Part shown: positions 23,541 through 34,424 of the stretch, piece by piece
Numbering within the stretch: the first letter of the stretch is position 1
Layout of the letters: every line of letters begins with the position of its first letter
Source: Episyrphus balteatus
Lineage: Eukaryota; Arthropoda; Insecta; Diptera; Syrphidae
Assembly: GCF_945859705.1 (NCBI RefSeq)
Contig: NC_079136.1
Coordinates: 109,884,028 to 109,948,027 of the forward strand
Reading direction: 5' to 3'
Length of the DNA: 64,000 nt
The notes under the pieces: generated by a model
What the model saw: only the letters and a program-made list of their open reading frames with translations
What the model was told of the DNA's origin: nothing
Database searches by the model: none
Made by a program: the position numbers and the translations under genes

Positions 23541-24452
23541 TTACCACCCACTTGAAACAGGCGGGTTTGGTAAGTAAGGTGATCCCTTAAAAGCAACTGT
23601 TGACGGCTTTTCATACGCATATCCATGGCTAAAGCCTTCATTCTGACTACTGGATACGAGTGAGGTAGGCGAAGGGAGATATGATGGCCCTTTGAAACCT
23701 GATGCAGCTTGACCAAACTGTTGAGGTTTATTATAATTATAACCAGAATGTTTGGGGCTTTCATAATTGTAACCATCCACGACTGATGCATAATTCTGTT
23801 CCAGAAATCCTTGCTGTTGTGCATATTGAAAATCATTATTGGATGATGGCAGGTATGAACTGCCTTTAAAATTTGAATGAAAGCTAGTTGACTGTTTGGG
23901 GTTATTTAAATTCGCTGTAGATTTGAAATTTCCATAGTGGGTATGTGGGGTATCATAATGATAGCCTATGTCCGAAAAATGTCGTTGAAAATGTTCCATA
24001 TTACTTCCTTGAATAGGACTTGACACGTATTCACTAGATGTTGGGTATCCACTATTAAATGGTTTCTTCTTGTTTTTCTCTAAAACATGAGAGCCGAAAT
24101 CAAGACCATCTGTATTTTGAACTTGTGATGGATTTTTATAATGATATCCAGCGCCGTTATTTGGAGGGCTGTACTGATATCCATTGTTGTATATGGAGGG
24201 ATCTGGACCGAACTTGGGCTTAGAATATGAGTATTCAGAGTTTTGAAAAGAACCATTGTCTATTTGTCTTTTTTCCTGCGATGTCGTTTGACCCCCCAAA
24301 CATATAACTAAACCTCCCAAGAAGATTAAATTCTGCAAACAAAAAAATAAAAAATAAATGAATTTTAAAATATTTTATGTGTTCTTCAAATAGTTCTTAT
24401 CTTTTTTATCATTTATTATGCGACTTACTGTTATAGCTGTAAATGAAATCAT
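23541..24452 (-). CDS. Secreted Tyr/Pro-rich protein with YxYxxP (GYR-like) and YLP motifs, two coding exons
   Basis: Exon 1 is 24429-24452: it starts with ATG and codes for MISFTAIT, followed by a GTAAGT donor. The intron is 24333-24428 (96 bp, phase 0) and ends in a pyrimidine-rich tract and CAG. Exon 2 is 23541-24332 and ends in TAA. The spliced product is 271 residues. Residues 1 to about 26 look like a signal peptide with a hydrophobic core (LIFLGGLVICLGG). The mature part is low complexity, with seven YxYxxP units near residues 43, 61, 72, 133, 196, 207 and 246 (most preceded by G) and three FKGxxYLP units at about 163-170, 221-228 and 256-263. GYR and YLP motifs are known from fly extracellular proteins, so a structural or cuticle/matrix-associated role is inferred; no catalytic domain is visible. 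The in-frame TTG CAG before the exon-2 sequence is the splice acceptor, not a start. No paralogue is seen in the window. Confidence 0.85.
24333..24428 (-). other. Intron of the YxYxxP/YLP gene
   Basis: On the minus strand it starts GTAAGT and ends TTTGTTTGCAG. It is 96 bp, phase 0, and splits the signal peptide after residue 8. A short early intron that interrupts the signal peptide is common in insect cuticle-type genes (family knowledge). Confidence 0.85.
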
Positions 24453-24480
24453 GTTAAGTCGAGGTTGAAATTGATTTACG

Positions 24481-24519
24481 AACTGATATTAACTTCATCT
24501 TAAGGCAATGGCTTTTATA
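24481..24519 (-). promoter_or_regulatory. Core promoter: TATA box and initiator
   Basis: On the minus strand TATAAAAG lies at 24519-24512 and TCAGTT, a good match to the fly initiator, lies at 24486-24481. If A24484 is +1, the TATA box starts at about -35, slightly further than usual, and the 5' UTR is about 32 nt before the ATG at 24452. Confidence 0.7.
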
Positions 24520-25697
24520 GGAGTTGAAAATTAACAATAAAGTTGCGTAGGCTAACAATTTTGCTTCGAAATTGAGTACCTACAAAAAAACAATACATTG
24601 CAAAAAGACACGAAAATAAACTCATTGTTGAAGTGTTCCCATTTCATGTATCATATTGTAAATCATTTAGAAATGAAAAAATCATCGTTGATGAAATAAT
24701 TTTAGGTACTGGCCGGCAGCAGTGGCGTTTGGTTCATAGATACACGAAAAGATATTAATAAACCTTCAAGAGCTCTTGTTGAATGTTATTTGTTGATGTG
24801 ATACAACTTTTTTTTTTGTGTGGGCTGTGAAGAAAAGAAAGTCGAAACAAGTGAAATGTAATTATGAATTTGAGTGTTTCAATTCAAGAAGTTATGAAGA
24901 GGAACTTCTCCAAAATGATATAATGTAATTGATAAATTTTAATTTAAGAGTCATTTTGGAGAAGATTGTTATTAATCATCTATAAATTTTTGTAATGGTA
25001 TACAAACACACGTCAATATTGATTGTTTCTGTCTGTGCTATATCTATTTAATCTATTACTAAACAAAAAATTATTATGGAAGTGGAAAAAAATAAGTTGT
25101 TAGTACAGACGTTCGCGTTCATAACTGTCTCACATTAAAATGGAATCTTAAGATTTAATTAATTTATTTATTGATTTATTTCAAAATAATGCTTAGATTA
25201 CATATATCTTTATTGAAATTGATTGCAGCTTTGCTTAAACCATTACCATGTACACTGGCTGACAAAATTCTTCGTACGCTTTATATACCTACCTATTTCA
25301 ATTTCCAATATCTTTACAAATGTAATTATTTTTATATTTGTCTTAAGCACACTTGAAATGTTATTTAATACTACTTCTACAGTTCGTAATCGTAATCTCT
25401 TTAAAGGAATTATGTCTCCCAGTGTATATCGTGGACAAAAAGCCAAAACCACGAATCTGCAAAATTTTAGTTTTGAGAAAAACGTCTTCAAAGTTTTGGA
25501 AACTCATGCAATCTTATGAAAACTCGTCCAACAAAAATTAATATTTTAGGCTTATGGGCAACAGATAGAGGATTGGGATTGACGCAGTGAATAGAGACCG
25601 ATGACAAGTATGAAACATTAAAGTGAAAATGTCCAAAAATTCAGATTCGCCGTTTGGCGTTGTGCCGACGACGATATCATAATTATAGCTGTGGGTA
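24520..25697. other. Upstream region of the YxYxxP/YLP gene; non-coding
   Basis: No further supported exon. Short AT-driven frames at 25171-25541 lie on both strands. Enhancers may be here but cannot be identified by eye. Confidence 0.4.
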
Positions 25698-25803
25698 TTC
25701 CCGTGATCCAGATCAGATCATTGTTTTTATTTGTTTTACAACAAAAGCAGGATCTCGATTTGTTATTGCAACAAATACAATGATCTGATCTGGATGACGG
25801 GAA
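25698..25803. repeat. Hairpin repeat with TTCCCGTGATCCAGATCAG arms
   Basis: The 26-bp arm at 25698-25723 is mirrored at about 25778-25803 with one mismatch (GTGATCC versus GTCATCC). The spacer is about 54 bp. It is a likely small MITE or snap-back fragment; no target duplication is clear. Confidence 0.65.
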
Positions 25804-26736
25804 CAATAAACTGTACAAAAATTACGTTTGTTAGAAAAAGAAAAATGATCAGAATTTTGAATTTTAGAGAAAATATTTTTTTTTTACTAAAACTTCTGGC
25901 AAGGTAACGTATATAAAAATTGAGGAAGGTATCGGTGGGCATGCTGCCCCCTGCAACCACCCGGCTTGGGATCACTTTAGGATTTGGGGTAGAGGCATGG
26001 TTGGGCAGGTAGGTATGTAAAAATTTTTTTTTGGATTCCAAGAAACTTTTAAATTTTCAAGAAAATTTGAATACATCGAAACTCGCACCCACTCAAGTCA
26101 TAAGGATAAAATCCTTAAGATAAGTATACATTTTATATATTATAGCCTTTTTTGGAAATACATATTTTTCTTAGTGTCCTAAGACCTGAAGAAGATTGCA
26201 ACCACCATCGAAACGTTGACTGAGAATTAGGTAGAACGTTATTCAAATCAGACCTATAGTCGACGAAAAAGATCAAATTATTATTTATATTTTTGGTTAT
26301 CAAAATCAACTGAGATCTAATTGCAATCACTCAACTCAAATTAAACATAAATGTGAAATATGTCTTGCCTTTTAAGTATAACATTACCTCACATACAATG
26401 TTTATTACATATAGGTAAGTAAAAAACTAACAAATAAACTTACAGGTGAGAAAACACCTTTAAGTTTTCCCTTAGAAAAGTCATGTCAATCAATTTCTGC
26501 TTGTAGTCTTTAATATTTGATTTGACTAAGACTAAAATATTAATAATTACATTTTACCACTCTCTAAGTTAGATAGAAACTCAACTTAAATATAATTATA
26601 TTATTGCTAGGGCATAGACAGAGAGTTATCGTTGCAATTAAGAAAGTGATTTCGAAGAAAAAGAAAGTTCTTGTCCCAATAGTCCAGAGGAACAAAGAGA
26701 AATCGAAGAGTTATTGATAAAACATAGAACTGAGTC
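25804..26736. other. Non-coding; possible Penelope-like fragment
   Basis: At 26166-26200 the string CTGAAGA ... CATCGAAACG resembles motifs found near the ends of Penelope-like elements and the core of hammerhead ribozymes (CUGANGA ... GAAAC). Nothing else is identified. Confidence 0.3.
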
Positions 26737-27054
26737 CAGGGGCGTACACACCATTGGGGCAAGCGGGGCGGTACCCCGGGGCCCCCGATCGACAATAGGG
26801 CCCCGACTGGAGACAATGCAGGGAAGGCAGCCCCAAGAAAATAAATTGCATTTTTAAAAGAAAAATTAAATATTATATGTATTAGGGTTACATTAAATCT
26901 TAGCGACCAACAAATGATACCTACATCAAGAGTCCCAAAAAAAAGTATGACGTACTTTTTATTTTTTTTTAATATCAAAAGGGCCTCCAAATATCAAAGT
27001 GGCCCCAAAATTTAGTCTTGCCCCGGGGCCCCAGCAACTCAACGTACGCTCCTG
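26737..27054. mobile_element. Non-autonomous hAT element, CAGGGGCGTA ends
   Basis: Left CAGGGGCGTAC and right GTACGCTCCTG with an exact 8-bp duplication ACTGAGTC (26729-26736, 27055-27062). Just inside, GGGGCAAG and GGGGCCCC blocks form a GC-rich inverted pair. It is 318 bp. The 127-codon frame across it is not a gene. Confidence 0.92.
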
Positions 27055-27142
27055 ACTGAGTCGCTTGCTTGGTTTGCATTATTCTAGTCTTCAGACTGTT
27101 TTTAAGTTTTGTTGAAAAGAATATACATACCTACATATACAT

Positions 27143-29052
27143 TAGGGTGGTACTTATTTTGCTCTTTTGAAAATTGATCGCGACGCCCCCTAAATCAAGT
27201 CCAAAAAATGATTAAAAAATATCCTATTTTTTTTTCATATTTTTATCTCCAACCCTTCCTGGCCCTATTTTGATAAGAAGTTTGTACTGGTTGTTACTAG
27301 AGCAGGGCGTTCAAAAAATCTCAAACTTATAGGACATGTACTGAATAACGGAAGAAACAAATTTTTAAAACACACGTTTTTTGACCGTTTGTAACCGATT
27401 TTCATCGTTTTTTATTTGTATCTTTTTTTCTTTAATATACAGTACCTTGCCATATTATTAGGCCCAAGCAAAAAAACTAAAAAATTTCATGTTGCTCAGT
27501 TTTTAAAGTTTTTGTCGAAATATCTTAAATTTTTTTTGTCTCATTTACTTACACTTATCATGTAGATACGGATTGACTTAAAAAAACGTTGGAATAACAT
27601 ACTGTGAAGGTCTGCTAGTCTGGTCTTCTACGAAAGAATAGACTACCAAAAATCTAAGAATCTTACGTAATAAGCAGACGATCAAAGCTTCACTATTTAT
27701 GCAAGATTGGGCTTTTGTCATAAAGTTAAGAATGTCACGTTATTCCTCGATACAAAAATTTAAGTATTGGACCCGTCTGGAAATATTCCGGTCATGAATT
27801 CCATAGAAAACCTCTTTTGGAGCTTATTCCCTTTTGCACGTTATTTTTTATCAAAATTTTTGAATTCTTTACATTTTTTTAAGTCAATCCGTATCTACAT
27901 GATAAGAGTAAGTAAATGAGACAACGAAAAATTCAGGGTATTTCGACAAAAACTTTAAAAATTCAGCAACATGAAGCAAAAAATTGTATTTTTTTCGCTT
28001 GAGCCTAATAATATGGCAAGGTATTGTAGATACAGGAATAAAGTATCTAGAGTAATGATAGACCATAACCACGACAAAATGTGTGCGAAGTTTCAATCAT
28101 TTTCGTGAACACAATTATGAGATAACGGTAAAATAAAATTTTAGAATTCAACACGTTATAAGCAGATAGCAGATAGAATTTTTATTAAACTTTAATGAGC
28201 ATCCTGATACCTTTCATTTGGTATATCACACATATCGGTAGATTAACTACAAGCTACACAATGTTAAATCAAGAAACTTGCGAAAAACCTCAAAACACCA
28301 GTGGAGATCTGTTGCGCCCCGAACAGCCACCAGTGTGGGAAGTACCGTAATCTCAGTCTGGAAATTCGACATGGTTGACTTTAAAAAATTCTAACTTCTC
28401 TTGTAGGCATCTTTGAAATGAGATTGATACGTCAATAATAAGCTTTCACATGGTATAAACATTTTTACAGGTTGTTACGGAAAAAATGGAATTAATGACG
28501 TGAGAAGATAAAAAATCATGTTTTTTTTTCTTTTTTTGATAAAAATGATTGTTTTCAATAAATTATTTTTATACTTTTTGCGCATTGTAAAATTTTAAAA
28601 ATGGTTTTATTCTTAAGAAGAAATACTTTTCTTTTAAATTGCATAATTTTTTTGTAAGCTTTTAAAATAAAAAAATTAATAGGTATATATTGAGAAAATA
28701 AAAAAGGTAAAAAAAAAAGGTATTTTTTTTTAGCTTTTTCTTGTAAATTATAATTGTTTGAAATAAGTAAACGCTTCAATTGACTCATTTTAAACAAAAG
28801 CACACAACCGGTTTTCTGACGACTTTATCACGTAAAATCATCGTCCGTAAACCGGCTTTACAGACAACCTCTTTTTTTTCTCTTTTAATAGAAAATGATG
28901 AAATTTTGAAAAATTGAAAAAAAAAAACAAAAACTGAAATAGGGTCAGGAAGGGTTAGGAATAAAAATTTGAAAAAATTATGGCAATTTGTTTTCCTCAT
29001 TGGGATCCAATCTAAGGGGCGTCCCCAATTTTTTTTCCTAAGGACCACCCTA
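27143..29052. mobile_element. hAT-like foldback, TAGGGTGG family, with a Tc1-like insertion
   Basis: Ends TAGGGTGGTACTTA and, reversed, TAGGGTGGTCCTTA. The flanking 8-mers ATATACAT and ATATTCAT differ at one base. Inner blocks GACGCCCC and CCAACCCTTCCTG are mirrored at the right. The loop (about 28080-28900) is homologous in reverse to 51230-51980. A Tc1-like element occupies 27440-28026. Confidence 0.85.
27440..28026 (+). mobile_element. Degenerate Tc1-like element with transposase remnant
   Basis: The TIR CAGTACCTTGCCATATTATT and the right complement are flanked by TA. On the plus strand about 27697-27835 reads QDWAFCHKVKNV ... VLDPSGNIPVMNSIENL. This matches the Tc1 block QDNAPCHxAK ... 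LDWPxxSPDLNPIENLW around the second Asp and the Glu, with changed catalytic-region residues and a stop. It is 587 bp, nonfunctional, and inserted in the hAT-like foldback. Confidence 0.85.
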
Positions 29053-29065
29053 ATATTCATGTATA

Positions 29066-29085
29066 CAGGGTGTCCCAAAAGTCAA
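29066..29085 (+). repeat. Solo element end CAGGGTGTCCCAAAAGT
   Basis: It matches the first 17 bp of the TIR of the element at 58471-59949, preceded by TA. No matching right end is found nearby, so it is probably a truncated element. Confidence 0.6.
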
Positions 29086-29503
29086 CGTCGAAACGAAAAC
29101 GGTAGATAGGGTAGGTGGTGACAGTTATCAGAAAAATAATAAAAAAAAATCGCAGCCAAAAATTTTGTGAGTTACTCGGATGTATAAGCATTCGAAAAAA
29201 ATTCGAAAAAAATGGCCACCCTGTGACGGTTTTTCATATGCCGTGACTACAAATCAAAAGTTTTCTCAATTTTTTCTTTTGCTATGGAACCTTGAATAAC
29301 CCTGCTACCAAATGCATACAAAACTTTCAACTCAGCTACATCAGTTTTAAAACAAATATCACTTTTTACCCAACATGACCCTAATTCAATGAACCGTAGT
29401 GTAAAAATAAAATGCACTACCATGTTTCGGCAAGTTACTCTAAAAGTTGGTGTGTTCAATTCTCTTTTCAAAATGGTATAACATTGTTGAGAATATTTCA
29501 TAA

Positions 29504-29973
29504 ATAACCCTAGTTTACCGCACGCAAAATAATGCAATAACCAAACTTGGGGGTTCGCGCGAACCCCAAAGCTTTTATGCACCTCTAATTGTTCATTATC
29601 GACAATTTGATGCATTGTTTCTTTCTGTTATTGATTAAAGTGACAGTTGCGGTGTCTTTTTATGATAACACGTATATATAACAGGTATATTTTTGCCAAA
29701 ATATACCTAATAAAAATTGTTGAAAATAGTCCATTTAAAGTCTTGGGGTTCGCATGAACCCCAAGTTTGGTTTGTGACTTTTTTTTTAGAAAAAAATTCC
29801 AGAAAATTATATAAAACCGCTTTTATGGAAAAAAGACAAAAAACGTAAACAAAAATGAATTTCGTTCACTGAGTTTTCATCCCAGGTCGAAAAAACGATT
29901 TAGAAAAAAGTTATAACCATTTAAACATGCGTTGGGGTTCACACGAACCCCAATTTGTAAACTAGGGATAACC
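29504..29973. repeat. Inverted-repeat region with three spaced 22-bp palindromes
   Basis: A palindrome of the form TTGGGGTTC-NNNN-GAACCCCAA occurs at 29547-29569 (one extra G), 29743-29764 and 29932-29953, at spacings of 196 and 189 bp. Imperfect AACCCTAGTTTAC and its complement bracket the set at about 29506 and 29957. The 122-codon minus frame 29247-29615 runs through the first palindrome and is not recognised. Confidence 0.75.
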
Positions 29974-30080
29974 GAGATAAAAATTTTTTTCAAAAGAAAT
30001 CCGACTTTTTTTTATTAGGTGTTCATATTATTTAATTTTGTGCCCTTTGAGAACCGAATTTGTATTTTTAGAAGTAGTTA

Positions 30081-30421
30081 GGTGTTGACTATTAAAAGAT
30101 AAAACAAGCTTAATTAATACTCTAAAATTAATTGTTGGTAAACTACGCTTTAGCAAAGGTTTATGAATGAAAATAATGGAAAAACCTATCCTTTTGGTCT
30201 TTTGACCGGAAATGGCGACCGTAAAACACTGCGTACCCAAAGAAGGTTAGTAATAAACTTTTTTTTAATTTTGAATTTACGCAGTGTTTTACGATAGGTT
30301 TTTCCACTATTTTCATTCTAAATCTTTTTTTTTCTTCATAAATCTTTGCTAAAGCGTAGTCTACCAACTATTACTTTTAGAATATTAATTAAGCTTGTTT
30401 TATCTTTTAAAAATCAACACC
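30081..30421. repeat. Foldback repeat, 341 bp
   Basis: Left GGTGTTGACTATTAAAAGAT mirrors the right end; the arms include GATAAAACAAGCTTAATTAA, CTACGCTTTAGCAAAG and AAAACACTGCGTA. The loop is about 30 bp. No clear target duplication. Confidence 0.75.
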
Positions 30422-32025
30422 TTTTTGAAGAATGAAGGTGCCCCGCAATTTTGGGTTGATTTGTTTGGCTTCCGGAAGGTCATTGGTGTCCAAAATCTTC
30501 GTTCATCTTTGAAGAGCAAGGCACCCGATTTCTTTTGAAAGACTAAAGCAATCCTAATATTATTCCAACCAATTTAATTTTTGCAAATGCGCCCCTATAT
30601 TTTAATCATTAAATCATAGCTTGAAATATGGAGATGGTGTGTTTCTTTATTTTTTCCGACGAGAAAAAATAGTTCGTGGAGAATATCCTGTCTGTAATGA
30701 ATTAAGAAACAGAACTGGACCGAAAACAGTCATATAGTCCAGTGCATTTACAATGTTCATATAATGAGCGACCCAGCAGTTTGTCTCTCCCCAGAATTTT
30801 GTAGCTCATTTGATAGAGAGTTGGGTGAGTAACCTTGATTTTTCGCAATCGTGAAATTCACTCTTTGGCCGCCATCTTGGATTTTAGTTTAGGTATATTA
30901 TAAATATCTCGACTTTTGTTCATCCCTAAAAATACAATTTGTTTTGAGAATGAAAAATTATTAGGTATACAATGTATGTATTTATATTATTCGATTACAA
31001 TTGGCGAAAAAATTACCCTAGTTTATAAAATTATCCTTTTTTTACCTAATAACTGAACTCTACCTACTTTTCTAAAGGTTTTCGCTGTGCTGAACTCGAA
31101 TCCAAAATAATGTATATTCGATCATCCCCCGTTATTAAACTAAACTAATCGCAAAATAAACCGTTTCTCTTTTCCAAATTAAATTTCGCTGCCAGATGGG
31201 TTAGTTTTTCGTTTTTATATTAAACCATAAAATTCCGTTAAATTGTTGTTTTTGATTTAATAAAATGATATTTTTTGGAAAGGAAGCTAAATGTGACTTA
31301 TATCTACCACTTTCAAATAATGACTCATTTATTTTCCAACTTCACTTCGCCAACTATGAGTTTTGTAACAGAACACTCAAGAACACAAGCGAAAACAAAG
31401 AAAATAATTTCGAATCTAATTTCTTCCCATCACTCAGTGTGTCTTCTCTTACAAATGCTATAATAATACGTATACATACATATTGTTACCTCTTTTCCAC
31501 TTTAAGACAATAAATGCTGTGACATGTGAAATGACACAAACAGACAAATTAGACATTTAATTTGCGAAGAGCTTCCCAACAGGAGATCGCATCCTTCCAA
31601 GGGAGCGAGTGATTTGCCATTTAAGGGACACTAACACGGAATACGGTCATTATTACCTGCCAACCTAATTTCCCTTTTAAATTAACCCAATGGCGTGTCA
31701 TGCTTAACGCAAACTGATTGGCATAGATACGCCTTAATTACATTTAAATTTAAAAATAAATATATTAAGGATTTTGTATAAAACAAGGTTGGATTGGATA
31801 ATGGATATAAAATAATGTAATTGATAATAGTTATTTAAAACTTGAAATATACAAACATTACATTTGTTTACCTCTAAACAAACATAAATTTACATTAGTA
31901 TAATGTTATTATTTATTGTTAGTAGGTATATCTTTCGAAAAAAGTATCGTTCGTACTAATTAAAATAAAATCAGAAATCGAAATCACTGATTCTATATGA
32001 ACAACAACCGAACCTAGAAGTCTAA
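30422..32025. other. Non-coding; complex stretch at 31550-31760
   Basis: No supported gene. The segment at 31550-31760 lacks homopolymer runs and has near-balanced composition, unlike its flanks; it may be conserved regulatory sequence. Confidence 0.4.
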
Positions 32026-32253
32026 TATTATATAAAAATAAATATTTAGCCAAACGCCTTAATGACTCCACTTTAATTTTCAACGCTTCAGCAAATTTTC
32101 TGAAGACGGCATGTAAAGTGCCGAAATGCATTCAAAATTGACATTTGTTTTTAATGTTTATTCTGAATTTTTTAATTTCGCTTAACAATTAAGAACAAGC
32201 GTTGAAAATTAAAGTGGAGACATTAGGGCGTTTTGCTAAATATTTATTTTATA
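32026..32253. repeat. Palindromic repeat with roughly 80-bp arms
   Basis: Left AAATATTTAGCCAAACGCC ... CTCCACTTTAATTTTCAACG is mirrored by CGTTGAAAATTAAAGTGGAG ... GCGTTTTGCTAAATATT. Inside is CTGAAGACGGC ... GTGCCGAAATG, a hammerhead-like string. It abuts the next element. Confidence 0.7.
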
Positions 32254-32779
32254 CACCCGAGTAAAAATGGAATTCCGCCGCACCACCGCTGCACCACGTC
32301 CGCAGCACTTTTTTACCGCCGCACCTACGCTGCAGCACGTCCGCACTATGATCAAAAATTTCTAAACCGCTGCAGCACGTCCGCACTATTTAATTTTGTA
32401 TGAAAAAAATTCTACTCTGGTACTTATACAAATGTTTAAGTCGTCTTCAATTTTATTTTTGCTTAAGTAACAACTTGCCAGTTCATGCAAACATGACTTG
32501 GTGGTCGAGTGGTTAAAGCGTTGGACTTCTAATTGAAAGTGCTCGGGTTCGAATCTCCTTCTCGTCGGTAGTTGTTTTTTTATTTTTCCAAATTCCAAAA
32601 TTATGTATCATGGTGCGGCGAATTTTTCATACAAAATGAAATAGTGCGGACGTGCTGCAGTCGTGGTGCGGCGGTGGGTGCGGCGAAAATTCCTGCAAAC
32701 GGCGGCGGTGGTGCAGCGGTGCTGCGGCGCTCATGATTTTTTTCTTTAAAAATTGAATTTCTATTTTTACTGGGGCATT
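32254..32779. mobile_element. TA-flanked inverted-repeat element with GC-rich arms and a tRNA-like core
   Basis: Ends CACCCGAGTAAAAATGGAA and, reversed, ATGCCCCAGTAAAAATAGAA, with TA on both sides. The arms carry repeated GCCGCACC and GCTGCAGCACGTCCGCAC blocks, far GC-richer than the window. The tRNA-like segment 32495-32568 sits near the centre. Confidence 0.7.
32495..32568 (+). other. tRNA-like segment (Arg/Ser-like) inside an inverted-repeat element
   Basis: TGGTCGAGTGGTTAAAGCG fits an A box and D arm, TTGGACTTCTAATTGAA fits an anticodon arm (TCT position), and GGGTTCGAATCTC fits a B box. The acceptor pairs 5 of 7 and the T stem only about 3 of 5, so it is a decayed tRNA-derived sequence. 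T-rich sequence follows. Confidence 0.65.
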
Positions 32780-33527
32780 TATATCATTCGTAGGTACTGT
32801 AAGTGTTGCCGTTGTATTTTAATTTTTTTTTCTTTTTAAGTATTTATTTTTTAGAAAACTACCCCTCCCGCCTAAACGGAGTGAGATAGACCCCCTCCCA
32901 TAATAAACAATCAACGAATTAACCCCTTCTACAAAAACCGATATCAATTCTTGGTTCCTAAATTATCGTACTTTCCCCTCAAATGTTTCTTCTTTACTTG
33001 TATTGAGTAGGTAAAACTAAAAATACGAAAAAAATACGAATTCAAATGGTCATACTTCAGTTAACTTTCAATGAAAAAAATTAATAAGTCCAGCATTTGA
33101 AGGAAATAAAATATTTTTTTTTTATCAGAGCAATGCTTATTTCTATCTTCGCCCAAAAAAAAGATACCTATAACCAAAAAAGCAAAAAAAAACTGAAAAA
33201 ATTGAGTTTTTTTAAACGGCAAAAATTTCAAAAAAAAATTTCAAAAAATTGAAATTTTTGATTTATTCACAAATTTTTGAATGCAATATTTGAAAAGAAT
33301 TAAAAACCAATAAAACTGCATTTAAAATTGTGTGATAGGTGAAAGCAAACACTACGAAAACAGCTAATAATTTCAAAAACCGAAATAATATATAAAAAAA
33401 ATGTTTAACGGGAAATTTTGAATGTGATCTTTTAAAGTAACTATTTTCCAACCAGAATTATCAAACATTAAAAAAAAATATGATTTAACTCGAGAGAAAA
33501 AAAATTTTATATATGAGTTAAAAATTT
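32780..33527. other. Non-coding, very A/T-rich
   Basis: Runs of A and T; no supported feature. Confidence 0.5.
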
Positions 33528-33695
33528 CCCATACAAATTTGTATGGGGAAAGTATGACCCTAGAGGCACGGGTTAATGACCTCCAAAAAATTTTTCTTTG
33601 CTAAATTCCCCTTATTTAGGCCTTAAGCTTTCGATCTAGGGGGTGTCTCCCCCGAAAACATCACTTTGGGAAATAACGGACACCCTATTGTACAG
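33528..33695 (+). repeat. Dispersed 166-bp repeat (copy 2)
   Basis: Same orientation and order as 22871-23036. It starts with the perfect palindrome CCCATACAAATTTGTATGGG. About 85-90% similar by eye. Confidence 0.8.
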
Positions 33696-33862
33696 CCTAA
33701 TTTATAAACGTAGTATAGACAGCGCATTACACTATACACTCATTATAATGTCTTTAAACAGAAAATTGCTAATTATGAAATGTATGCAACGTTACATAAA
33801 GATTGTCATTTGAAAATCACATAAAAAAGAAAATAAACAGCAATCCTTTGTATATATATATA

Positions 33863-34094
33863 CAGTAGCGAGCAAAAAAAATGCAAACCAAAAAGTTTTA
33901 AAGAGTTTTGAACAAGAACTAAGTAACCAAATAAGGCATATTGAAACTGTTTTATTTTCATTAAACAGAGTCAATTCGTTCAATATTTTACTCCAAAAAC
34001 ATTATTTGGTCAAAAGTCTACTTTTATATGCGTTTTTAGACGAGCAAAAAAATGCAAATGTTTTTATTGTTTGCATTTTTTTTGCTCGCTACTG
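33863..34094. mobile_element. Tc1/mariner-type MITE, CAGTAGCGAGCAAAA ends
   Basis: TIR CAGTAGCGAGCAAAAAAAAT and its complement, flanked by TA. It is 232 bp. ACGAGCAAAAAAATGCAAA recurs inside near 34040. No coding content. Confidence 0.88.
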
Positions 34095-34424
34095 TATTTT
34101 TTTATTGAAGAACTCATTTTTGACATTTGATTAATTTGTTATAAATAATTTGCATTGAACAAAAACAAAAAAAAATAGAAATTGTGTTTTTTTAGAGTTT
34201 TTTTCCTAACTTTTGCCTCCGCAGTGCATACATTTGTATCTTTTTTATTTGTTTATTTTTTTTACTATAAATATTTTCAAGTGAAACAAATGAGGAAATG
34301 TATTGTTTTTTTTAGAGATTTTCTGCCTTAAAGGTTTTTGTTTTTTGTTTTATTTTTTGTCTATTTTCCGAGCAGAAGGAGTTATTTTATCGACAGATGG
34401 AGTTGTTTGTCGTGATTAAAAGTA

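Noticed and set aside
26607..26990. 127-codon minus-strand ORF
   Set aside because: It spans the end of a 318-bp hAT element and flanking DNA; GC-rich TIR blocks create the frame by chance.
29247..29615. 122-codon minus-strand ORF starting with ATG
   Set aside because: It runs through one of three conserved palindromes in a repeat region; no domain, signal or splice support. Kept only as a note in the repeat entry.
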